Shown here: piece after piece, positions 8,956 to 16,127 of the stretch
How the letters are laid out: every line of letters begins with the position of its first letter
Position numbering within the stretch: the first letter of the stretch is position 1
Assembly (NCBI GenBank): GCA_036488085.1
Contig: DASXHZ010000053.1
Span: 16,831-80,830 of the forward strand
Source: DASXHZ01 sp036488085
GTDB lineage: Bacteria; Acidobacteriota; Thermoanaerobaculia; Gp7-AA8
Direction: 5' to 3'
Length of the DNA: 64,000 bases
The notes under the pieces: generated by a model
Told to the model about the DNA's origin: nothing
The model's database searches: none
Seen by the model: the letters and a program-made list of their open reading frames with translations, nothing else
Made by a program: the position numbers and the translations under genes

Positions 8956-9359
8956 CGGTGCTCGGGAAGTCTCCTGAAGAGCGCGTCAATGCTGTACCGC
9001 CCGCCGTCGTGCGCCGCGATGTAGAGAAAGACGAAGCAGTAGAGAACGGCCAGCTCGCCTTTGTTCTCCCAGGGCGAAATAGCGCTCGGCGGCATCTTCG
9101 CGTGAACCGTGAAGTACGCGACCGCCATCTCACCGCAGCAGATGAATGCAGCGATCGTGGTCAGGAAGCCGAAGGCGACCATCAGACCGCCTCCGAACTC
9201 GATGACGCCGGCGATGACCATCTTCGGCGGCAGTTTGCCGCCGCCGTGGCCCCCGAACCATCCGAAAAGCTTCATGGCGCCGTGGCCTGCGAAGAGCAGG
9301 CCGATGACAAATCGCGAGATCGCGTACAGCGGGTCGTGAAAACGGCTGAGGAAATTCAC
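8952..9359 (-). CDS. DoxX family membrane protein
   Basis: 135 aa, four predicted membrane helices, with the DoxX/DoxD pattern RFVIGLLFAGHGAMKLFGWF near the N-terminus and GGGLMVAFGFLT in the middle. The GTG start at 9359 is chosen because a clear GGAGGT ribosome site lies 6 bp upstream; the longer frame back to 9539 would overlap the opposite DUF983 gene. DoxX proteins have been tied to quinone or thiol redox chemistry, but the function is unproven for most. It overlaps treZ by ATGA. Confidence 0.87.
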   Translation of the reverse strand: MNFLSRFHDPLYAISRFVIGLLFAGHGAMKLFGWFGGHGGGKLPPKMVIAGVIEFGGGLMVAFGFLTTIAAFICCGEMAVAYFTVHAKMPPSAISPWENKGELAVLYCFVFLYIAAHDGGRYSIDALFRRLPEHR

Positions 9360-9419
9360 AGCGGTACCTCCGGGCTCATGCGGGAAGCACCGGTTGTGCC
9401 CGGTGTGTTGCGGCCTTCG

Positions 9420-9812
9420 ATGATCGCCCGGCCCAGCATCAAACAGACGCTCCTCCGCGGCTGGCGGCGCCGCTGTCCGCGCTGCGGCGAAGGCGAGCTG
9501 TTTCGGCGGTGGCTGCAGGTCAACGAGCGTTGCCCGCACTGCAACCTCGTCTACCAGCCGGACGCCGGCGACACCTGGTTCTTCCTCATCATCACCGACC
9601 GCATCCCGCTCCTCTTCGGCATCGCGGTCGTCTACTTCGGCTTCTCGCTCGCGTCACCGATGACGGCATGGGCCGCGCCGGTCGGATTCTTCTTCGTCAT
9701 GGCGATCCCGCTCATCGCCACCGTCCGCCAGCGCCAGGGAATGGCGCTCGCGCTCGACTACCTCGTGCGCGTGTGGACGGGCAGCGAGTCCCACGAGCTC
9801 AGCCGCGCTTAG
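9420..9812 (+). CDS. DUF983 family zinc-ribbon membrane protein
   Basis: 130 aa. An N-terminal zinc ribbon with two CxxC pairs (CPRCGEG and CPHCN) is followed by two membrane helices. This is the DUF983 pattern, and the length is usual for the family. The start at 9420 fits homologous N-termini; an in-frame ATG at 9378 would add 14 residues. In proteobacteria DUF983 members sit near cytochrome oxidase genes; no such genes are seen here, so the role is unknown. Confidence 0.85.
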   Translation: MIARPSIKQTLLRGWRRRCPRCGEGELFRRWLQVNERCPHCNLVYQPDAGDTWFFLIITDRIPLLFGIAVVYFGFSLASPMTAWAAPVGFFFVMAIPLIATVRQRQGMALALDYLVRVWTGSESHELSRA

Positions 9813-9856
9813 GGCTAGAATCCCCGTCTCTCTCTGCGACACGGGGCGGTAGGGCA

Positions 9857-12256
9857 ATGACACAACTGGTCGATGCGGCGCTCACGGAGCTGCAGCGGTA
9901 TCTCCAGGACGAGATCCCGCCGAACGCGGCCGCGAACGCGGTGGCGGTGCTGATGGCGCAGCCGCCGGAGCTGATGATGCAGCGCGTCGGCGTTTGGTCG
10001 ACGGAGCAGAGCCGTGCCCTCGCACTGCCGCCGTCCGACATGCTGCTCAAGGCGCTCCACAAGGTCTACATCACCGGCGAGATGAAGCTGCTCGACCGCG
10101 ATGCCGTCGCCGACTACCTCGACCGCGTCACCACCATCGCCCTCCGCATCTGCCCCGTCGAAGAACGCGACACGCTCCGGACGAGCCTCAACACCATGCG
10201 CATGTCGCGCGATCTCACGCTCGCGCCGCGCGGCGAGACGTCGCCGATCGTGCAGCGGTTGCCGACTTTCTCGGGCAACGTCCCGCTCGTCGACGAAGAG
10301 GCGCAGATGGCGAAGCGTTTCTCGCTCATCCTCGACCGGCTCACGCGGCAGATGGCGACGAGCGGCGGGCAAACGGCGGCGCAGACCGAGCCGCAGGCGC
10401 TTGCGCAACTGCTGACCATGGCCGCGAATCGCGCGCAGAACGGGCAGCAGTTCAACGACTACCTCAACCAGATACGTCCGCTCACCGGCGGCAAGGACAA
10501 CAACGTCTTCGTGATTCTCGGCGGCGGGATGCAGTCGTGGGATCTGCCGAACATCGCGCCCGGCGCTTACAAGCCGCCCGCGCAGGTCGCCGCGATGGAG
10601 AAGGTCATCGACCTCGCGGAAGACAACACCATGGCGCTCAAGCGCCTCCGCGAGCTCGTGATCGCCGCGATGCAGAAGTTCAACGAAGGCTCGCTCGCCG
10701 CCGCCGTCTGGATGCTCGATGTCGCCGAATGCACGATCGAGGAGCGGAAGCTCGACATCACGCCAGTCGACCAGATCCGCGCCGAGGCGACGGAAACGAT
10801 CAATCAGGCGCAGTTGCGCAAGTACGCCGAGAACAAGATCAAGCACGCCGCGCTCAAGATCGCGCTCGAGTTCTTCCCGACGTTGCACCTCTACAAACTC
10901 TTCGAGCAGCTCCGCGGCGAAGGGCGCGCCGACCGCCGCCGTGCTCTCCTCGGTTTCCTCGAGGCGTACGGCATTCACGCCCGCGAAGCATCCATCGCGC
11001 AGCTCGAAACCGAGCAGGCGCGCCCTGACGTCGACACCTACTACCTCCGCAACCTCATCTATCTGTTGCACCGGATCCAGCGCGACTCGACCGACGGCGT
11101 CGACCGTGAGCTCGACGCGCTCGCGCAGGTGTCGGTCATCGGTCAGAGCATCTATGTCGTCAAGGAGGCCGCGACCGCCCTCGGACAGATTCGCAACGAG
11201 GCGTCGGTGAAGCTGCTGACGACGCGGCTCGCCGAGTACGAGTCGCTGCTCCTCCGCAACGACACGCAGTACCCGGCTGTCGAGGTGCAGAAGTTGCTCG
11301 ACCGCATCGCGATCGCCCTCGGGTCGATCGGCACGAGTGCCGCGCTGCTGACGCTGGCGCGCCACGGCATGCGGACGAATCCGCTCCTCGGCGACACGCG
11401 CGCGCGTCTCGCGTCGCTCTTCCAGTACGACCTCTCGTTCGACGAGGCGACGATGACCGCGCTCGTGAAGCAACTGCGCGACGAGATCCCCGGCAAGCTC
11501 CTCGGCCGCCTCCTTCCGAAAAAGCAGGACGCGACCGTGCGACTCATCGAAGCGCTGTCGGGGACGCGGCAGCCCTCGACCGAAGAGCTGTTCAAGGAGA
11601 TCGCGCAACGCTTTCCCGATCAGGACGTCGGCAAGGCGGCGGCGACGGTGCTCGAAAAGTGGGGGACCGCAAAGGCCGTCGCCGCCGCGAAGGCGAACGA
11701 GCCGGTCGCCACGCTCACCGGCGAGCTGGAGTTCTTCGGTCTGCCGTCGCTCATGCAGTCGCTCGCCGAGATGCGGGCGACGGGCATGCTGACGCTCAGC
11801 ACGAAACAGAAGCAGGCGGCGTCGAAGCTGGTCGTGCTCGACGGAAAGTTCATCAACGCGCAGACGGGGCAGACGCGCGGCGCCGATGCTCTATACGAGG
11901 TGCTCGAACATCCGATCCTCGGGACGTTCGCATTCGTGCCGTATCCGGCCGAGCGCGTGAAGAGCGAGCTCGAGCCGATCGAGATGATGGGCATCCTCCT
12001 CGAAGGAATGCGCCGCAGCGACGAGCTGCAGCGGATGAGGGCACTGGTGCCCGACCAGACCACGTTCTCGAAGAGCGGCGCCAAGCCGCTGCCGCTCGCC
12101 GAGGAGAAGGACCCGGCCCTCATCCGCGACGTCTGGATGAAGGCGGTCTCCGGAGCGCCGGTAGGCGAGTGGGAGCGCCAGCTTGCAACAGATGCGTATC
12201 GCGTGCGCCGCCTCGTGACGCACTGGCTCGAGCAGGGAGCGTTGGTCGCCAACTAA
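9857..12256 (+). CDS. Large helical-repeat protein with C-terminal DUF4388 domain
   Basis: 799 aa soluble protein. Residues about 1-600 are almost entirely helical with HEAT-like pairs (for example the KEAATALGQIRNEASVKLL region). The C-terminus (about 620-740, GELEFFGLPSLMQSLAEMRA ... GKFINAQTG) is a DUF4388/PatA-type domain, found in gliding, polarity and two-component contexts. The start is at 9857; the open frame further upstream overlaps the DUF983 gene. Its stop overlaps the LOG start by one base (TAATG). A scaffold or signalling role is likely, details unknown. Confidence 0.8.
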   Translation: MTQLVDAALTELQRYLQDEIPPNAAANAVAVLMAQPPELMMQRVGVWSTEQSRALALPPSDMLLKALHKVYITGEMKLLDRDAVADYLDRVTTIALRICPVEERDTLRTSLNTMRMSRDLTLAPRGETSPIVQRLPTFSGNVPLVDEEAQMAKRFSLILDRLTRQMATSGGQTAAQTEPQALAQLLTMAANRAQNGQQFNDYLNQIRPLTGGKDNNVFVILGGGMQSWDLPNIAPGAYKPPAQVAAMEKVIDLAEDNTMALKRLRELVIAAMQKFNEGSLAAAVWMLDVAECTIEERKLDITPVDQIRAEATETINQAQLRKYAENKIKHAALKIALEFFPTLHLYKLFEQLRGEGRADRRRALLGFLEAYGIHAREASIAQLETEQARPDVDTYYLRNLIYLLHRIQRDSTDGVDRELDALAQVSVIGQSIYVVKEAATALGQIRNEASVKLLTTRLAEYESLLLRNDTQYPAVEVQKLLDRIAIALGSIGTSAALLTLARHGMRTNPLLGDTRARLASLFQYDLSFDEATMTALVKQLRDEIPGKLLGRLLPKKQDATVRLIEALSGTRQPSTEELFKEIAQRFPDQDVGKAAATVLEKWGTAKAVAAAKANEPVATLTGELEFFGLPSLMQSLAEMRATGMLTLSTKQKQAASKLVVLDGKFINAQTGQTRGADALYEVLEHPILGTFAFVPYPAERVKSELEPIEMMGILLEGMRRSDELQRMRALVPDQTTFSKSGAKPLPLAEEKDPALIRDVWMKAVSGAPVGEWERQLATDAYRVRRLVTHWLEQGALVAN

Positions 12257-12837
12257 TGCAGCGGATCTGCGTCTTCTGCGGCTCGAATCGCGGCGCTCGC
12301 GCGGAGTATGCCGACGCCGCACGCGTGCTCGCCGCCGCGCTCGTGCGCGATGACCTGACGCTCGTCTACGGCGGCGGCCGCGTCGGTCTGATGGGCGTCA
12401 TCGCCGACGAAGTCCTGCGCCTCGGCGGCCGCGCGATCGGCGTCATCCCGCGTCCGTTGTGGGACCGCGAAGTCGGCCACGCGAACCTGACCGAGGTCCG
12501 GATCGTCGAGACGATGCACGAGCGCAAAGCGACGATGGCCGACCTCTCCGACGCTTTCATCGCCCTCCCCGGCGGCCTCGGCACCCTCGAAGAGATCTTC
12601 GAGATCTGGACCTGGGCGCAGCTCGGCATGCACGCGAAGCCCTGCGGCTTCCTCGACGTCGCCGGCTACTACACGCCCCTCATGCAGTTCCTCGACCGCG
12701 CCGTCTCCGAGGCCTTCATCCGCCCCGACATGCGCAACGCCACCATCGTCGAGGGCGATCCCGAGCGCATGCTCGCGCGTTTCCGCGAGTACGTCCCGCC
12801 CGCCGTCCAGAAGTGGATCCATCGCGATGAGACGTAG
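12256..12837 (+). CDS. LOG family protein (TIGR00730; nucleoside 5'-monophosphate phosphoribohydrolase-like)
   Basis: 193 aa Rossmann protein. It has the N-terminal ICVFCGSNRG strand-loop, YGGGRVGLMG, the HERKATM helix and PGGLGTLEEIFE, the diagnostic LOG motif. Members hydrolyse cytokinin riboside monophosphates or AMP-type nucleotides to base plus ribose 5-phosphate. ATG overlaps the previous stop, and the 3' end overlaps the DUF3574 gene by 11 bp. A second, more divergent LOG protein is encoded at 41630-42391. Confidence 0.9.
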   Translation: MQRICVFCGSNRGARAEYADAARVLAAALVRDDLTLVYGGGRVGLMGVIADEVLRLGGRAIGVIPRPLWDREVGHANLTEVRIVETMHERKATMADLSDAFIALPGGLGTLEEIFEIWTWAQLGMHAKPCGFLDVAGYYTPLMQFLDRAVSEAFIRPDMRNATIVEGDPERMLARFREYVPPAVQKWIHRDET

Positions 12838-13186
12838 CGCCGCGCTGCTCGCGTTCGTGTTCGTGGCCTGTGGCCACCTCGTCGAAGTGCAGAACCGCGA
12901 CACGCTCTACTTTGGCACGAACAAGCCGACGGGCGTCGTCAGCGCGGTCGAGTGGCGAACGTTCGTCGACCAGGTCATCACGCCGCGTTTTCCGGGATTC
13001 ACGGAGTGGGATGCGCAGGGGCATTGGAAGAGCGATCGCGAATTCACGCATGTCGTCGAGATCGTGCATCCCGACCGCGGCGAGAACAATCGCAAGATCG
13101 GTGAGATCATCGCGGAGTACAAACGGCGCTTCCAGCAGGAGGCGGTCCTACTGATTCGGGAGCGTGCGCTGGCCACGCTTCAGTAG
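12827..13186 (+). CDS. DUF3574 lipoprotein
   Basis: 119 aa. Signal peptide with lipobox VACG (Cys15), then the DUF3574 core (DTLYFGTNKPTG ... EWRTFVDQVITPRFPGF), a small alpha-beta domain of unknown function. Length is typical. It overlaps the LOG gene by 11 bp, and its 3' end overlaps the convergent permease gene by 39 bp, which is unusual but consistent with both frames being intact. Confidence 0.85.
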   Translation: MRRSAALLAFVFVACGHLVEVQNRDTLYFGTNKPTGVVSAVEWRTFVDQVITPRFPGFTEWDAQGHWKSDREFTHVVEIVHPDRGENNRKIGEIIAEYKRRFQQEAVLLIRERALATLQ

Positions 13187-14482
13187 CCACTCGCGGACGA
13201 AGTAGAAGATCAGCCCCGCGGCGATCACGTACAGCCCTCCGACCTTCAGCCCCTTCTGCGGCGACCGCACGATGTAACCCCACAACCCGAGCGCGACGAT
13301 CGCGGGGAGCGGGTAGAGCCACATGCGGAACGGGCGCGGGCGGTCCGGCTGGCGCAGGCGGAGGATCACCGCGCCGACGATCTGCGCCATGAATGGGACG
13401 ATCGCGCGGATCGAGAGGATCGCCTGCAACACGAACTTCAGATCGATCCAGCAGAAGACCGACGCCACGCCGCCGAGGAAGAGGAGCGAGACGTACGGGT
13501 ACGACTGCGTCGAGTGCAGCCGGCCGAAAACCGAGAAAAAGTTCCGGTCGCGCGCCGCGGCGTAGAGGATGCGCGAATAGCCAAGCATCAGCGAGAAGAT
13601 CGACGCGAACGCCGTCCAGAGGATCAGCACCGAGACCCACTTCGCGGCGCGCGGACTCATGAGCATCGCGATGTAGTCGCCGACCACCGACGTCGAGTTC
13701 ATCGCCACGTTCATCGGCAGCACCGAGACGAGGCACGCATTCATGACGAGATAGATCACGCCGATGGTCAGGATCGAGATCACGATCACGCGCGGGATCG
13801 TCTTCGTCGGGTTCTGCACCTCGTCGCCGAGGTAGCAGATATTGTAGTAGCCGAGATAGTCGTACACCGCGTACAGCAGCGCGGCGCCGAGTCCCGCGTA
13901 GCCCGCGGCATGATCGACGCGCGGCGCGTTCCAGAACGTGAACGCCGACAACTTCAGATGCGGCAGCCCCACGCCGATCACGATCGCGAGCGTGCCGAGG
14001 ACGCCGATCCAGAGGAGGATCGAAAACTTTCCGATGTGGCCGATGCGGCGGAGCAGCAGCAGCGTCGTCACGACGCAGATCGCCATCGCCACCGGCTTCA
14101 CGTGCGCGGCCGACGCAGGCACGAGGATCTTCAGATAGTTCGCGAAGCCGATGCAGCCGGACGCCATCGACAGCGGCGCCGAAAAGCAGATCTGGAAGAG
14201 AAAGAGGAACGAGATCACGCGCCCGTAGCGCCCGTACGCCTCGCGCAGGAAAACGTACGAGCCGCCGGAACCGGGAAGCTCCGCCGCCAGCTCCGCCGTC
14301 ACCAGACCATCGCTGATCGCGAGCAGCCCGCCGAGGACCCACGCCAGCATCCCCCGCCCGCCACCCATCGCCGTGAGAATGAGCGGGATCGTGATGAACG
14401 GCCCGATCCCCACCATGTCGATCATGTTGAGTGCGACCCCGCGCCAGAGGCCGATCTCGCGGTGGAGCGTGGGTTGCTGCAT
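13148..14482 (-). CDS. APC family amino acid permease
   Basis: 444 aa, about twelve membrane helices. TM1 carries NMIDMVGIGPFITIPL, with the unwound G-x-G segment of amino acid-polyamine-organocation transporters, and ELPGSGGSYVFLREAYG is the classic loop before helix 3. The ATG at 14482 is chosen over a frame running to 14665, which would enter the XRE gene and adds a non-hydrophobic, arginine-rich stretch. Imports (or exchanges) an amino acid; specificity is not readable. Confidence 0.88.
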   Translation of the reverse strand: MQQPTLHREIGLWRGVALNMIDMVGIGPFITIPLILTAMGGGRGMLAWVLGGLLAISDGLVTAELAAELPGSGGSYVFLREAYGRYGRVISFLFLFQICFSAPLSMASGCIGFANYLKILVPASAAHVKPVAMAICVVTTLLLLRRIGHIGKFSILLWIGVLGTLAIVIGVGLPHLKLSAFTFWNAPRVDHAAGYAGLGAALLYAVYDYLGYYNICYLGDEVQNPTKTIPRVIVISILTIGVIYLVMNACLVSVLPMNVAMNSTSVVGDYIAMLMSPRAAKWVSVLILWTAFASIFSLMLGYSRILYAAARDRNFFSVFGRLHSTQSYPYVSLLFLGGVASVFCWIDLKFVLQAILSIRAIVPFMAQIVGAVILRLRQPDRPRPFRMWLYPLPAIVALGLWGYIVRSPQKGLKVGGLYVIAAGLIFYFVREWLLKRGQRTLPNQ

Positions 14483-14538
14483 GCGGCGCGATTCTAGTGT
14501 AGCGCCGCTGACTCGGCGGCGATGCACAGGACCGTGTA

Positions 14539-15345
14539 CTACTCCTCGGGTCGCAGAATCGCGTTGATCACCGCGACCACCTTCAGCACCCGTTTCGACT
14601 TCCCGACCGTCACCTCGGAGAGGCCGTCGGACATGAGTGCTTTGCGGCCGTGCTTTTCCCACCAACGTCCGACGTAGCAGTTGTCGCCGATCTTGCCGAT
14701 CGCCAGTTCGCCCGTCGCGGCGCGGCCGCGTTGGCGGAGCTGCACCACCAGAAGGTCGCCGTCCTCGATGCCCTGATCGCGGAGATTCTCGCCGCGGGCG
14801 CGGAAGACGATCTCGCCTTCGTCCATGAGCGACTTCGGGACGTGAACCTTCTCCGTCTTCGACTCATCGATCGGCTTCCCCTGTTGCAGCTCGCCCTTCG
14901 TCTTCACCTCGAGCCAGCTCGCCTTGTCGTGAATGCGGGCGCCGCGGAGTGCAGAACGCTTCACGCGCCGGATGGGGAGGCGTGGAAACTTGACCGACGC
15001 CGTGGCCGGCCGTTCCGGCTTCCCGTCGATGATGTCCGCGGCGCGGCCGAGGATTGCCTGAGCCCGCTCGGCATCGGCGCGCGCCTCGCGGATGGCGTCG
15101 GCAAGGAGCGCAATGTTCGCGGGCTTCGAGTGATCGATGCCGCCCGAGCTGTGCAGAGACAGCTCGCCGAGGTGAATGTCCTGTAGGTCGAGGACCGCGG
15201 CAACCTTTCGCAACACCGCTACTGACACGTTCGCCCCCTTTTCGAGGGCAGCGAGATGCCGCCGGCTGACGCCCGCGAGACGGGCGAGCCTGGCCTGCGT
15301 GAGACCCTTTTTGATCCGTGCTTCCCGAACGACGTCGCCAAGCAT
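14539..15345 (-). CDS. XRE regulator with degenerate LexA/S24-like C-terminal domain
   Basis: 268 aa. HTH_XRE at about 6-60 (KKGLTQARLARLAGVSRRHL), a linker, then an S24-like fold at about 165-255. Aligned by eye to LexA, the GMSM-K-D-x-GI-x-DGD box reads GENLRDQGIEDGD, putting Asn187 at the catalytic Ser. The Lys position (VKR) reads VGR, Gly226. Both catalytic residues are missing, so RecA-driven self-cleavage is unlikely. An 18-bp palindrome and a -10 box lie directly upstream, suggesting autoregulation. Partner genes are unclear. Confidence 0.82.
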   Translation of the reverse strand: MLGDVVREARIKKGLTQARLARLAGVSRRHLAALEKGANVSVAVLRKVAAVLDLQDIHLGELSLHSSGGIDHSKPANIALLADAIREARADAERAQAILGRAADIIDGKPERPATASVKFPRLPIRRVKRSALRGARIHDKASWLEVKTKGELQQGKPIDESKTEKVHVPKSLMDEGEIVFRARGENLRDQGIEDGDLLVVQLRQRGRAATGELAIGKIGDNCYVGRWWEKHGRKALMSDGLSEVTVGKSKRVLKVVAVINAILRPEE

Positions 15346-15347
15346 GA

Positions 15348-15382
15348 AGTAACCTATAGGTTACTAACTTCGCGAGTCGCAA
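15348..15382 (-). promoter_or_regulatory. Leaderless promoter and palindromic operator of the XRE gene
   Basis: A perfect 18-bp palindrome AGTAACCTATAGGTTACT (15348-15365) ends two bases before the ATG. It contains TATAGG as a -10 box (15353-15358), preceded after 18 bp by TTGCGA (15377-15382). Transcription would start at or next to the ATG, with no ribosome site. The regulator probably binds here and represses itself. Confidence 0.65.
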
Positions 15383-15728
15383 GCAACCCGCGAGTGGCGA
15401 CAAGAGGGTCCGGGTCAACGAGATGCGAGCGAAGAGAGCAATGCCTCATGCCCGAGGACTGTCTCACGCGGACGGCGCGAGAATGGCCAATCCTACCCTG
15501 CGTGGAAACTCTAAGTTCCTGAGAGGAGACGCCGGGGAGCGGTCGCCAGTGGCGGGTGGCCAGATGAGCGCTGGGTAGAGTCGCGCGAAGGCCGAACCGT
15601 GCGTATCCGGCCCCCGGCTACGGGCCACCGGCCACTTTAGATAAATGTGGAACGTGCAGTTGACTGCTCATCACGCTTTCCGCATTGACATTTATCCTGC
15701 ACGGGTTGTAATGTGCACGATATTGCAC
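15366..15728. other. Intergenic region with repeat and HTH promoter
   Basis: No convincing gene. It holds the divergent upstream part of the XRE promoter, a family C inverted repeat (15542-15636) and the promoter of the small HTH gene (15685-15730). The short open frames here have no recognisable protein character. Confidence 0.6.
15542..15636. repeat. Family C inverted repeat
   Basis: Left arm GTCGCCAGTGGCGGGTGGCC, right arm built of CCGGCTACGGGCCACCGGCC, about 40 bp unique spacer. Same layout as the elements at 15954-16047, 41504-41598 and 43463-43545. Confidence 0.7.
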
Positions 15729-15730
15729 AT
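15685..15730 (+). promoter_or_regulatory. Promoter and operator of the small HTH gene
   Basis: TTGACA (15685-15690), 16-bp spacer, TGTAAT (15707-15712), followed by an inverted repeat ATGTGCA-N6-TGCACAT (15711-15730) that covers the expected transcription start and the start codon. This is a typical repressor site; the HTH protein itself is the likeliest ligand. Confidence 0.65.
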
Positions 15731-15947
15731 GACGACGAAGCTGGAGCAATTCCTCAAGGGCCGCGGCATCAAACCGGCGCATCTCGCGAGGGAGTCGGGA
15801 TACAGCCGCCAGCATCTTCTGCGCATCCGGATGGGACGCATGGAACCGACGCGCCGCTGCATCTCCGCGATCGTCGGCGCCTGCCGCCGCCTCTCGCACG
15901 AACAAGTCCACGCAGCGGACCTGTTCGATCTGGAAGGCGAAGGCTAA
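15729..15947 (+). CDS. Small HTH (XRE-like) DNA-binding protein
   Basis: 72 aa, essentially a single helix-turn-helix domain (LEQFLKGRGIKPAHLARESG, then YSRQHLLRIRMGRMEPT). Too short for an effector domain, so it resembles phage- or TA-type small repressors. An in-frame ATG at 15711 exists, but 15729 gives the better N-terminus (MTTKLEQFL). No ribosome site is visible; with the promoter start near 15719 the mRNA would be almost leaderless. Confidence 0.75.
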   Translation: MTTKLEQFLKGRGIKPAHLARESGYSRQHLLRIRMGRMEPTRRCISAIVGACRRLSHEQVHAADLFDLEGEG

Positions 15948-15953
15948 AACGAG

Positions 15954-16047
15954 TTGCCGGTTACCAGTGGCCGGTGGCCAGATGGCGTGCCGAACGACTT
16001 TCGCAAGCTCCGTCTAGCCACCGGCCACTGGTAACTGGCCACTCATT
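15954..16047. repeat. Family C inverted repeat with perfect 19-bp arms
   Basis: Arms GTTACCAGTGGCCGGTGGC (15960-15978) and its exact complement (16017-16035), separated by 38 bp of unrelated sequence. The right arm is preceded by TCTAGCCACCGG, the same junction seen at 40107-40116. Lies between the HTH and M13 peptidase genes. Confidence 0.8.
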
Positions 16048-16127
16048 GGCACACTTCGTTCACGCCTCCGCCACGGGAACGTTCACTAACATTCCGCCGC
16101 CAACAAACCCAACCGGAGGTTCTTCAG

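Noticed and set aside
8613..9419. Extended N-terminus of the DUF983 gene
   Set aside because: The extra part runs antisense through treZ and DoxX, and encodes a palindromic repeat plus Arg-rich sequence; the DUF983 fold begins at 9420.
9360..9539. Longer N-terminus for DoxX
   Set aside because: It overlaps the opposite DUF983 gene and lacks a ribosome site, while GTG 9359 has GGAGGT six bases upstream.
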